Shown here: positions 10,501-19,319 of the stretch, in pieces
Layout of the letters: each line of letters opens with the position of its first letter
Numbering within the stretch: position 1 is the stretch's first letter
NCBI GenBank assembly: GCA_030849805.1
Contig: JASANZ010002114.1
Coordinates: forward strand, 1-47,450
Source of the DNA: Sergeia podlipaevii
Taxonomy: Eukaryota; Euglenozoa; Kinetoplastea; Trypanosomatida; Trypanosomatidae
Direction of reading: 5' to 3'
Length of the DNA: 47,450 nt
Translations under genes and position numbers: made by a program
The notes under the pieces: generated by a model
What the model was told of the DNA's origin: nothing
What the model saw: only the letters and a program-made list of their open reading frames with translations
Database searches by the model: none

Positions 10501-12183
10501 CTACTCCTCGCTCTCCTCCACCTTCTCAGCACGTGCACGCTTCTGTGGCGGGGCCGCTCCCGCCTCGCGCCTGCGCATTGCCGCCTGGGTGGCAAAGTCT
10601 AGTGGCTCCACCAAAACCTGCGCGATGTCGTCCAAGATGGCATTAGGAGCGAGTTCAGAGGGCAGCGACAGCGGCGCCGCGGGCGGGGCACCACACAGCA
10701 CAGTCACGCGCTTGGCCGTCACCGCCACAGTTGCGGAAAAGCGAGTTGTGATGGACTTGTTCCCCTTGGACTTAAGGCTTGGGAGGCGATCGACTACGCC
10801 CTTCTTCATGAGCACCTGAATGCCCATCTTGGCTTTGAGGGGCTCTGCGAGATCCTTAAAGTGGAAGGGGAAGCAGTGGTGCTTGTCGGTGACCTCCGTG
10901 AGCACCTCACCCGCACGCTGCACACGCGCGTCAAGAGGGAAGTCCTCGGGTGTGCGGCGGAACAAGTTAGTCGGCTCATCGCTCAGCATCATGCGGTGTG
11001 TCTGCGCTGTGGTAAAGGCAATATCCAACGTCCAGACTTGATGAGTGCCGATGGTGCAGTCCGCGACGTCCTGGTGAGGATCCTCAGTCGTGACGCGGCG
11101 TCCAATAATGCACTGCAGGCCATCAGGCACCCAACGCTTCGTGCGGTTCGACAGCACGCCCTCCACTGCCTCAACTTCAAAGCTGTTGCCTACACGGGCC
11201 ACGAAGTCGGTGATGTCCGCGTTGAGAGCGCCAGGACGGAGCTTGTGGATCATGCCTGTGAGCGCCACGCGGGCTGCCTCGACGGCGTTGCTCGCCTCGC
11301 GGGTGAAGTTGCCGTAGGGCGACCCCGCAGCAACCTCAGTCGCGGAAGCCGGCACGACGATGGTGCGGGCGGCACTGACGGGATAGCCATCCAGGTGGCA
11401 GCCAAGGTGAATCTTTACTACATCCCCGCCCTTGAGCACGACGCCCTCCTCCTCGCGGAAAGGCGAGTGGTTGCAGAGCACCTGGTTGACAGAAACATTT
11501 GTAGGATACGCAATGCCTCTCGGGATGCGTTTGCCGTCGGGGCCCTTGACCTTGGAGAAGAGATGCTTCAGACGCTCCAGGATCTCCGCATCGGCCTGAT
11601 CGCACAGAGTCTTGGTGTTGATTCCGGACAAGCAGGCGGCGCTGACAATGTCAAGCACCTCATCAATGGCACGACCTGCGGACTTGTACTTGACCATCAC
11701 ATCAGGCGTCTGCACGGTCTCCTCGTCATCTTCACTTCCCTCCATGAGGTCCGCCAGTCCGTCCTCTGCCGCCTCAATGCGGTTGCGCAGCGTCATGGAT
11801 TTGGAGCGCGCCGCGGATGCGCTGGTCTTGCTACTTGCAGTCCTGCCGCTGCTGCTCTTGCCCTGCTGCTGCTCCTCCTCCTCATCCGCACCTGAGGCCT
11901 TCTTGTCTTTCTTCACACCGCTGATTCGCTCTTTGAGGGCAGCAATGCTAGCGCTCCTGGACTCTGCAGAAACGGAGCCGAGACGGCGTGGGCGAACCAC
12001 GCGAACCTTGCGCTGAGCCACCGGGCTGCTGCTAGTGCTATCATCACTTGTGGTGGCGGTGGCGGTGGCCTTGGCGGCAGCAGTGGTAGCGTTCTTGAGG
12101 GCGTGCACAGACGCGGAGCGCTCTCGCTTGAGGCGGAGGGTAGCACGGCCGTTATGGCGGCTAGCACTGTAGCCACGAGCCAT
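10501..12183 (-). CDS. EBP1/PA2G4-like protein (M24 metallopeptidase fold, probably non-catalytic)
   Basis: This 560-residue protein matches the PA2G4/EBP1 family along its length from about residue 160: TPDVMVKYKSAGRAIDEV, GIAYPTNVSVNQVLCNHSPF, GDVVKIHLGCHLDGYPVSAA, then the C-terminal LMKKGVVDRLPSLKSK region. The family has the methionine aminopeptidase (pita-bread) fold without activity. Here the first metal-binding Asp is His (KIHLG) and the second is replaced in the VSAART segment, so peptidase activity is unlikely. Relatives bind RNA and ribosomes and affect growth. Trypanosomatid and yeast members are often labelled curved DNA-binding protein. The N-terminal ~160 residues are an extra Ala/Ser/Lys-rich extension with RERSAS- and SRSAS-type Ser/Arg motifs, absent from the ~394-residue human protein. 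An excellent pyrimidine tract and AG lie 28 bases before the ATG. Confidence 0.9.
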   Translation of the reverse strand: MARGYSASRHNGRATLRLKRERSASVHALKNATTAAAKATATATTSDDSTSSSPVAQRKVRVVRPRRLGSVSAESRSASIAALKERISGVKKDKKASGADEEEEQQQGKSSSGRTASSKTSASAARSKSMTLRNRIEAAEDGLADLMEGSEDDEETVQTPDVMVKYKSAGRAIDEVLDIVSAACLSGINTKTLCDQADAEILERLKHLFSKVKGPDGKRIPRGIAYPTNVSVNQVLCNHSPFREEEGVVLKGGDVVKIHLGCHLDGYPVSAARTIVVPASATEVAAGSPYGNFTREASNAVEAARVALTGMIHKLRPGALNADITDFVARVGNSFEVEAVEGVLSNRTKRWVPDGLQCIIGRRVTTEDPHQDVADCTIGTHQVWTLDIAFTTAQTHRMMLSDEPTNLFRRTPEDFPLDARVQRAGEVLTEVTDKHHCFPFHFKDLAEPLKAKMGIQVLMKKGVVDRLPSLKSKGNKSITTRFSATVAVTAKRVTVLCGAPPAAPLSLPSELAPNAILDDIAQVLVEPLDFATQAAMRRREAGAAPPQKRARAEKVEESEE

Positions 12184-12210
12184 TCTTGATGTTTCTTTCC
12201 TTTTCTTAAA

Positions 12211-12225
12211 CTAAGAAAAAAAAAA
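12211..12225 (-). promoter_or_regulatory. Candidate trans-splice acceptor for EBP1-like gene
   Basis: The minus strand reads a run of ten T, then CTTAG. The AG is at 12212-12211, which would leave a 5' leader of about 27 bases before the ATG at 12183. It is the first AG after the tract. Confidence 0.55.
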
Positions 12226-12280
12226 TGTAATTTTTTTTTTGTTACTGTTTAAAAAAAAGTTACGTAGAGGTTAGTAGGTT

Positions 12281-12284
<4 letters not shown>

Positions 12285-12312
<28 letters not shown>
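12285..12312. repeat. (GT)14 microsatellite
   Basis: An uninterrupted GT dinucleotide run of 28 bases lies about 100 bases upstream of the EBP1-like ATG. Confidence 0.95.
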
Positions 12313-12728
12313 ATTTCCTGAATGCCTTAAGTGCAGCAGTCTCTTTGTGGCGTTTGTTTGATGATTTGTTCCTGCTCAATCGGAGTAGTTGAGAGCAACA
12401 ACAAACAGCAACAACAACAATAATATACCTTTTAATATGTGCCGCCGATGCCGTTCTCCCCTATATGAAGATTGCTAAGTGTGTTGCGAAAAAAAAAAAT
12501 GCAAACACAAGTTGTTGTTTTGTTTTGCCATTGCATATCAAAAGTGGTAATTTTAAAAAAAAATGGAGAGAGAAAGAACGGGTGAAATCACGACGTGAAG
12601 AAGAAAAAAAAATCTGCAAAGCTGTGTGCACTCCATCTTATCGTCACAGAGCTCAAAAAGGAAAGAAAAAAAATGTGTCTTTGCTTTAGGTTCCCTCACC
12701 TTTTTTCTTTTCTTTTTCTTTCTTCTCT

Positions 12729-12741
12729 CCCCCCCCCCCCC
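12729..12741. repeat. Run of 13 C
   Basis: A homopolymer C tract lies inside a pyrimidine-rich stretch of plus strand in the spacer. Confidence 0.9.
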
Positions 12742-13397
12742 TCTCCTCCCCGCTCAGCATTTAAAAAAAAAAAAATCATTGTTCTGTTCTTTTCATACAA
12801 CAGAAATAAAAACAAATAATGGTAGCGATTGCAATTTCTCACTCACTTCTCCCTCCCTCTCTCTCTCTCTCTCTCTCTCAGGTTCGCTACGTCCAACAAT
12901 CCCATTAAATCGTCTTTCCAGCTTGTATCATTCCCCGCGCGTATTGCACGTGTGACAGAGAGAAAAGAGAAGGGGAGAAGAGGGGGGGGAGGAGATTCCT
13001 CCAGCAGCGCAACACGTGTCCTTTGTGCTTGTGTGTATGCGTGCATTTCCTTTCATTTCGTCTTGCTAACTTCCTCCACTTCTACCTCGTGCCTTGCCCG
13101 TATGTTGTGTACACTTCCTAAGCATGTGCTTGTATGTATGTACACGATTTTTCTCCTGCATGCATATCTACATATACATATATATTTATGTTGCCTTCGA
13201 TACTTACCAAATGCAAAGGGGAGAGGAAAGGAAGAGTGATAGAATAAAAGAGAGAAATGAAATGAAAAAATGTAGAAAAAGAGAGTGCGACAGAGAGAGA
13301 GAGAAAACTTCTCTCACACACACACTCACTCGCCCCCTCTCATATCCTCTCCGTCCTCATCACTTTTCATGTTGTTGCTGTTGATGTTGTTGTTTCT

Positions 13398-14753
13398 CTA
13401 CCTATTGCGGTTACGGCGAACCACACGCGCGCGACGCGCGCGGCGCGGCTTACGTCGAACCAACTCATCTTCATCGTCGTCTTCATCGTCAAAATCGTCG
13501 TCGTCGTCCGCTGGGTAGTCCTCGTCTAGTTCCTCGCGTGTCTGCTTCTTCCTCTTGTTGCGCTGCTGAAGTGCTGCCAGCTCCTCCTCGAGAGCCTTGA
13601 TGCGCTCCGCCTCGGTTTGCCCTGGTGCCTGTGACGGCGCATGAGTGGACGGCGGTGGCGGTGGCGGTGGCGGTGGCGGCGGTGGTTGTGTGGGAGGAGG
13701 GGTAGGTGGCCGTGTGGGAGCTTTCGTGGGGGGAGGCTGCTCTGTGGAAGGGGGCACGTCGGGGCCAGCATACCCCTCTCCTTGTTCCTCATGTCGTAGC
13801 TGCTGCTCCGGCTCCGGGGGCTCTGTAGGGCGATGCTTGGTCTGGAACGCCTGTGATTTGCGAATCGGCTCTGGTGGGGCATGCGTGGCATGGACGTCGT
13901 GCGAGTAATCTTCGCCTTCCAACGGCATCACGTGCATGTAAACGATATCATGCACCTCCGAGAGCTGGCCCGTCTCGGCCGTCACACCGAGATGGTATGG
14001 CGTACTCTCTAGGTCGAGATGGACGTTCTTCAGCGAGACGCATTTCATCTCGCTATCGCCGTGGCTATGCGAGTAGAAGACCTCGAGTGCACCACGAGAG
14101 TACACAATGCGTAATGTAGGTAAGCGAGGTGGATTAATATTGCGGTAGTCCATGATGCAGGACCCAAGCTGCTCGCCTTTGAAGTCCTTTCCTGGGGTGT
14201 ACACGCGGTCGGAGCTGTCACCGTTATACAGGACGCTAATCATAGGGTTGTTGCGCAGGTTGTCGTTATCGTAAGAATCAAAAAGGATCGCAATGCCCTT
14301 GAACCGCATGGGATGACCAAATATAGGCCCGTTCGTACGTGGAATGTTGTCTGTGATCCACAGTGCCATGCCATCGGCGCCGAGACGAGACTTGCCGAAC
14401 ACCCGGAAGCCCATTACAATTTCAAAAGCATGCATGTCAAGTGGCTCAAGGTTCCATAGGTGTCCGACTGTGCTCGAGGCATCGGGTGTGACACGAACGT
14501 AGTTATCCGTGATCACGGTTGCACCACTGATCATCCAGTGCGGAATGCCATCACCAGTCGCGCCGTAGTACCCCTGTAACAAGGGAGGACTGAAAGAGTG
14601 GTGTTGAATGATCTGCGAAGCAGCGCGTTTCTCCTCGGCGGCGTCTAAAGGGTTGCTGAAGAGTTGCGCGGCGGTGGCCAACGGAACAAGAGCAGTGAGA
14701 AGAGCGACGAGGGGGAGGAACCCCAGTAACAATATGGCGCGAGGGCAGCCCAT
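13398..14753 (-). CDS. L-type (legume-like) lectin, ERGIC-53/VIP36 family, without membrane anchor
   Basis: From the preferred ATG at 14753 the protein has 451 residues. It starts with a signal peptide (MGCPRAILLLGFLPLVALLT), then a legume-like lectin domain: LGADGMALWIT, FKGIAILFDSYDND, CIMDYRN, LRIVYSRGALEVFY, EMKCVSLKNV and TPYHLGVTAETG. These correspond to the carbohydrate/Ca-binding and disulfide positions of VIP36/ERGIC-53, which carry glycoproteins in the early secretory pathway. The tail has a proline run (about twelve in a row), a short coiled coil (ERIKALEEELAALQQ), an acidic D/E run and a strongly basic C-terminus (RRKPRRARRARVVRR). No transmembrane helix or KKXX-type signal is visible, unlike the classical members. 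The longer frame from 14810 adds 19 residues, but an AG preceded by pyrimidines at 14762-14761 lies inside it, favouring 14753. Confidence 0.88.
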   Translation of the reverse strand: MGCPRAILLLGFLPLVALLTALVPLATAAQLFSNPLDAAEEKRAASQIIQHHSFSPPLLQGYYGATGDGIPHWMISGATVITDNYVRVTPDASSTVGHLWNLEPLDMHAFEIVMGFRVFGKSRLGADGMALWITDNIPRTNGPIFGHPMRFKGIAILFDSYDNDNLRNNPMISVLYNGDSSDRVYTPGKDFKGEQLGSCIMDYRNINPPRLPTLRIVYSRGALEVFYSHSHGDSEMKCVSLKNVHLDLESTPYHLGVTAETGQLSEVHDIVYMHVMPLEGEDYSHDVHATHAPPEPIRKSQAFQTKHRPTEPPEPEQQLRHEEQGEGYAGPDVPPSTEQPPPTKAPTRPPTPPPTQPPPPPPPPPPPPSTHAPSQAPGQTEAERIKALEEELAALQQRNKRKKQTREELDEDYPADDDDDFDDEDDDEDELVRRKPRRARRARVVRRNRNR

Positions 14754-16498
14754 TAGCCCTCTAAATGCAATAAAGTTAAGGGAAATATATCTTCGCACCC
14801 ACGCACACACACAACGTACACACGTATTAGACGCCTATATATATATGTAAAACTAACTTGCTTTCTTCTGTCTCTTTCCCCTCCCTTCTTCTTCTTCTTC
14901 TTTTGTTGTTGTTGTTGTTGTTTGCCTCGTTGTCTCTAGTCAAGCTCACGTACAAGAAGCGACCCCCCTCTGCAGCTCCACACTTGCTTTTGGAGACTTT
15001 TCCAATAAAGAGGAGAGAAGAACGAAATATCAACAAGCACAACACACAAACACACGCCTCTCGTGTTCCTTGTTGCTTAGCTATATAGAAGGACTATATT
15101 CTCCAACGGGGGAAGGAGCAAAGAGACTATTTATATAAATAAATAAAATAAAAAAAGAATAGCAAAAGGAACTATTAAAGCTTTTTTTTTCTTTCGACTA
15201 AAAATATATCATTTAAAAAATATGTGTGTGCATATATATATATGCATATATATATAAAGTTGTTTTTAAAAAAATGGGGAAAAAGGGGGAAGAAGTAATA
15301 CAGTTCGTTTAGCTTTAAGAACGTACATACTGTAGCAAAATATAACCATACGAAACGGCAGTATAGGAAAAAAAAATGTATGTATGAAGAAAAAAAAACA
15401 TATCATAAAGCTGATGTGCTTTTCTCGGTTCATATCTATTAGTTACTGTTAAAATTTTATATCTAGTGTTTATTTATTTTTTGGTGGTGCACGTCCAATA
15501 CTTATCTTTTAAAGTTATCCATAATGATGTATGGCGCTGTCTCAGCCAGGTAAATGTTGCCGAAGGAAAAAATAATAATAATAATAATAATAAGACAAAA
15601 CAAAAAGAAGAGGGCCACATAACATATTCCTTCACTACAATCCTTGTAACTGATGATAGTACCAACGATATTAAAGCTGCTGTTTGTTCGCATGTACACA
15701 CATGCACAGGCAGAAGAAGAGAGAGAACAACAACAAAAAAAAAAAGAAGAGACATGAAAGCAAGCAAGTGTGAGCACTGATCTCTCAATGAGCTCTCTTC
15801 GCTTTTGAAGCTACAATCATCACTACTGTACCAAATCAGCACCCAGACACGTCAGTGCGCCATAAGCTAGCGGCTCCTCTCTCTCTCTCCCGTGCGTGCG
15901 CATTCAAGAACAAACATACAACGAGATGCCTCGCCTCAACCGTTTTCTTTTGTAAAAAAAAAAAAATCAGTAGAAAAAAAAAGACAAACAATAGAAAAGC
16001 ACCAATAAATAAACATATATATATACAAGAGCAATAACAACATTTGTATTTTTTTTTTCTATAAACATACAGACAGAAAAAAAAAAGAAGTGGTGTTAAA
16101 ACCAAAAAAAAAAGCACCGGAGAGCTGCTGTAAAAAAAAAAAGTAGTGAAAAATCAGAAGAAGAGATGAAAAAGAACCGAAATACCAAAAAAAAAGAGAG
16201 AAAAAAGGGGGGCAAGAAACAACTCTATAAGCGAAGGCTCACAAGACAAAAAAAAAAAAATGAGGGGATTGGAAGGTCTGTTCACGCTTGATCTCCTCAT
16301 CTATTTGCGTCACATCTTAGCCATCCTCTATCTCTCCCTCCGTTATCTCATTCTCTCTCACTCACTCACATACACAGGTACGCGCTACTAGCCCTCTCCA
16401 ACCTGCATTCGCCCCTCCCTTCTTTCTTTTTCATTTAATTTCCTTTTTTTCTCTTTCATTGTAACTGTTCCCTTCTTTTTCTTCTTCGTTTTCGTCAC
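14754..16498. other. Spacer between U-box gene and lectin gene
   Basis: No gene is seen. It contains GT/AT repeats, AT runs near 15230-15256, an AAT run (15571-15593) and many poly-A runs. The ~190 bases before 16499 are almost continuously pyrimidine-rich on plus. Short open frames here are low-complexity. Confidence 0.6.
15571..15593. repeat. (AAT)n microsatellite
   Basis: About seven tandem AAT units in the spacer. Confidence 0.85.
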
Positions 16499-18424
16499 TT
16501 ACTGCTTTGTGACTGCACGAGTAGCGCGATACTGCGCAATCTCCTGCTGTAGCGTCCCATCCACTTCGATTGCCTCATCAACCGCCTCGCCAGAGATGGG
16601 ATCCACGTGGCCAACCCGCTCCACGACATCTTGTAGTGCGTCGTACTCAAAATGATGGCCATTCTTGAGTACTACGGGCTCCTTCATAAGCTTCCCCGTC
16701 AGCTGACAGCAGTACTTGGCAGGGTGCTGCTGCTTCTTCTTCTTCTTATTCCCAGAAGCAGCAGCAGTGGTGCTTGGCGCTGCCTCGATCTGCTCTGGTG
16801 CAGCGCCTGAGGAGCGTGCGTAGGGGTTACTGCCAGTAGCATTTGGGAACACACCGGTCATGGCGAGCTCGCCGAGCAGCTGGCCAATAGCGATCTGCAT
16901 AATCATCGTCTGCAGCGCGTCCAGCTGCTCCTCCAGCCTCTCAATCGCCTCGAAGGCCTCCACGTCTTCCCGCAGCTCTGCCTCCTCCTTGGCAAATCTC
17001 TCGTGCAACAGGGCGGTCGACTCATTACTCATGACACAGAAGGGAGATTCCTCCTTGCTAAAGCAAATGGCAAAGCCCTGCGCGGTCGTGCATCGTGCCC
17101 CAAGACGCAGAGGTGCCTTATCGTTCGCAATCGTGGACAAGAGGACCTCAAGGCTACCTGCGAGGTTCACAGGTGCGGTGATGGTGCGCGCGTTCACGTT
17201 GCAGAGGCACTCCACCGTGTAGATCATCGCCAGCATGCCAACGTACTCGGAGCGAAGAAACGGCTCAAGGCGGGTCACCTGCTGCGCAAGGGCGGAGAGT
17301 GCTGACGTCAGCGGCGCCTCGAGAGCGACGCGAGGCTTATAAATACTAATGCGCAGCAGCTGCAGGGCAGCCATGGCAGCGTTCATGCATGGGTTATTGC
17401 TGGCGCCAATGATGGCGTGTGCGTGAACATCCGCTTCAGTTCGCGTCTTCTCCCAATAATGAAACGCAGCCATCGTGTAGGGCACCACGACGGTGGCGAG
17501 GAAGCCTTGTGAGCCTGCAGTGAGGCCCTGTTGAAAGTCCCGCACAAGTGCGGCGTCACCGCAGAAGGAAACGAGGTTGTCCACAAAAATTGAAGCCATG
17601 CGCATCATCGCCGACCATTGGAGCAGCTCCTGATGCTGTCCAGGTGTAAAACTAGGGACGCTGCTAAGTGTAGAAGGATCCCCAGCTAAGCCGAGGCCCT
17701 CCGTGCCGCCGGTGCTACACTGATTAGCAGTAGACAACTTCCACCTCTCCGCAAGCTCGTTAAAAATGTCTGTGACGGTCATGTCCTGCATGCAGTGACT
17801 GATGAAAGAGACTATCTTGGACTGAAAGGCGGTCACCTTCGTCGTTTCAACGGTTTGATCGGGATTAAAGTAGCTAGAGGGAGTTGTAAGTTCATAGAGG
17901 CAGCGCATCGCAGCCTGCAGGAGTGCCCACTCATAGCCGCGATTGCGCAGAATAGAGAGCAGCAAGGTCGTCATCAGACGATCATCCCCGCCGCAGAGCT
18001 GCTGGAGAACATCACCTGCCTTGAGACGCGTATAGCCCGTGCAGCGCAGTAGTACTACCGTCAGCATTTCACGCTGTGCCCCAAGTGCTGCAGCCTCCCG
18101 CTGCAGCAAATCATCAAAGGACTGGTTCAGCTGTTGTACGACATTAAATAGCTCCCTCTGGCGGAACGCGTCGTCCTGCACGCGTGACACCCAGTAGATA
18201 CACTCAAGACTCAAAACACGTAGGGTGGTGTTGCGTCCGCCATCGTTGGCGATTGTAACAAGGCGGCGCAGCACTTCGGTGCAGAACGCACGGTTCGGTG
18301 CAGCAACGAGATCAGCAGCGGTGACGTAGTCGCGCAATGCGCTCGCAACGCTAGAAAGAACTGTGGCTCCGATGCTGTCGATAGATTGATCGACAAGCGT
18401 CTTGAGGGCTGGATTTGCCGCCAT
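16499..18424 (-). CDS. Helical-repeat (ARM/HEAT-like) protein with C-terminal U-box
   Basis: This is a 641-residue protein. The first ~460 residues are regular Leu/Ala-rich helices without transmembrane segments, resembling armadillo/HEAT-type helical repeats. A coiled-coil stretch follows (HERFAKEEAELREDVEAFEA, then RLEEQLDALQTM). After a Lys-rich linker, the last ~70 residues look like a U-box: YCCQLTGKLMKEPVVLKNGH, HFEYDALQDVVE, DPISGEAVDEAIEVDGTLQQ. U-boxes are zinc-free RING relatives that recruit ubiquitin E2 enzymes, so this may be an E3 ubiquitin ligase acting on a partner held by the helical part. It is not Ufd2 or Prp19, whose other domains differ. The U-box call is from motif spacing (C..TGKLM.EPV...GH) and is fairly secure; the substrate is unknown. 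Confidence 0.72.
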   Translation of the reverse strand: MAANPALKTLVDQSIDSIGATVLSSVASALRDYVTAADLVAAPNRAFCTEVLRRLVTIANDGGRNTTLRVLSLECIYWVSRVQDDAFRQRELFNVVQQLNQSFDDLLQREAAALGAQREMLTVVLLRCTGYTRLKAGDVLQQLCGGDDRLMTTLLLSILRNRGYEWALLQAAMRCLYELTTPSSYFNPDQTVETTKVTAFQSKIVSFISHCMQDMTVTDIFNELAERWKLSTANQCSTGGTEGLGLAGDPSTLSSVPSFTPGQHQELLQWSAMMRMASIFVDNLVSFCGDAALVRDFQQGLTAGSQGFLATVVVPYTMAAFHYWEKTRTEADVHAHAIIGASNNPCMNAAMAALQLLRISIYKPRVALEAPLTSALSALAQQVTRLEPFLRSEYVGMLAMIYTVECLCNVNARTITAPVNLAGSLEVLLSTIANDKAPLRLGARCTTAQGFAICFSKEESPFCVMSNESTALLHERFAKEEAELREDVEAFEAIERLEEQLDALQTMIMQIAIGQLLGELAMTGVFPNATGSNPYARSSGAAPEQIEAAPSTTAAASGNKKKKKQQHPAKYCCQLTGKLMKEPVVLKNGHHFEYDALQDVVERVGHVDPISGEAVDEAIEVDGTLQQEIAQYRATRAVTKQ

Positions 18425-18959
18425 CGTTGATGCTGCTGTAGTTTTTTAAATGAGAAAAAAAGAAGGAATGATCGAAAGTACCAGTGACTGAGAGAAGAGG
18501 ACCACTAAACAACTTTCCTTGTATCCTTTCTTTATTACTGCTAGAGAATTCTGAGCGTGTATATATATCTATCTATGTATGTTTGTGCTTGTGTGTCTGG
18601 TCACGATAAGAAAAATATGTATAGAGAGAGAGAGAGGTGGGACTACAAAGAAAAAGAGTACTGGCAATGGCGCGAAAAAAAAAAAAAACTTGCTCCGCCG
18701 TCTCAGCTCCACTGTAGGCTTTATCAAAAAGAGATAATAGTAACAAAAAAAAAAAAATTGTTTGTGCGCGTAATGTGTGTGTGTGAATCAAACACGCTTC
18801 GCTAAATTCGATTAAAGACTAAATGCGAAAAAAAAAAAAGAGAAGAGAAAAGCGAAGAGAAAAGGGAGAAAAAAAATAAGGCAAAAATTGCTGTTTAAAA
18901 AAAAAAAAAAAATAGAAAAAAAGATAGCAGCAGTCGTCGTTTCGTTGTTGTTCGCTATC

Positions 18960-18980
18960 CTGGATGTCTCCCACATCCAG
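18960..18980. other. Perfect hairpin, 8-bp stem
   Basis: CTGGATGT (18960-18967) and ACATCCAG (18973-18980) are exact reverse complements separated by five bases. It lies about 340 bases beyond the stop of the DHHC-like gene, in its presumed 3' UTR or the spacer. Confidence 0.7.
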
Positions 18981-18996
18981 TCCATCTTTCTTATAT

Positions 18997-19019
18997 GAGA
19001 GGAGGATCCTCCTCCTCTC
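18997..19019. other. Perfect hairpin, 10-bp stem
   Basis: GAGAGGAGGA (18997-19006) and TCCTCCTCTC (19010-19019) are exact reverse complements with a three-base loop, 16 bases after the previous hairpin. The arms are purine/pyrimidine-pure, so chance from low-complexity sequence is possible. Confidence 0.65.
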
Positions 19020-19319
19020 TGTTTGTTATACAGTATCTTTTTTTTTTTTTTTCAAGGGTGGAGGAGGCAAACAGTAGATAACAGAGATAATCATTGAAAA
19101 ACATATATACACGCAGAAAAATACTGGTTGTTGTTCGCGGCTGGTCATAAAAGCAAAAATAGAAGAACACCAAAAAAGGAACATGAAACGACATGGTGCA
19201 CTGTTTCAGTAATATATAGATATAGATAGATAGATTGCTTTTTTCAATGTATCCCTCGTTCTCTCTCCATCTATCTCCACCTATATCTTCAAGAATGCAC
19301 GCCACCTGGTCATAGACCT

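Larger units (their letters stand above)
12226..13397. other. Spacer between L-type lectin gene and EBP1-like gene
   Basis: No gene is seen. It contains a 28-base GT run, a run of 13 C, a TC run at about 12857-12879 and several poly-A runs. The ~90 bases before 13398 are pyrimidine-rich on plus (purine-rich in the lectin mRNA after its stop). Confidence 0.6.
18425..19319. other. Spacer between DHHC-like gene and U-box gene
   Basis: No gene is seen. It contains several poly-A runs (for example 18897-18912), one T run (19038-19052) and two adjacent perfect hairpins (listed separately). The ~90 bases before 19320 are pyrimidine-rich on plus. Confidence 0.6.

Noticed and set aside
10861..11895. 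344-codon plus-strand frame
   Set aside because: It is antisense to the EBP1-like gene, whose family match is clear.
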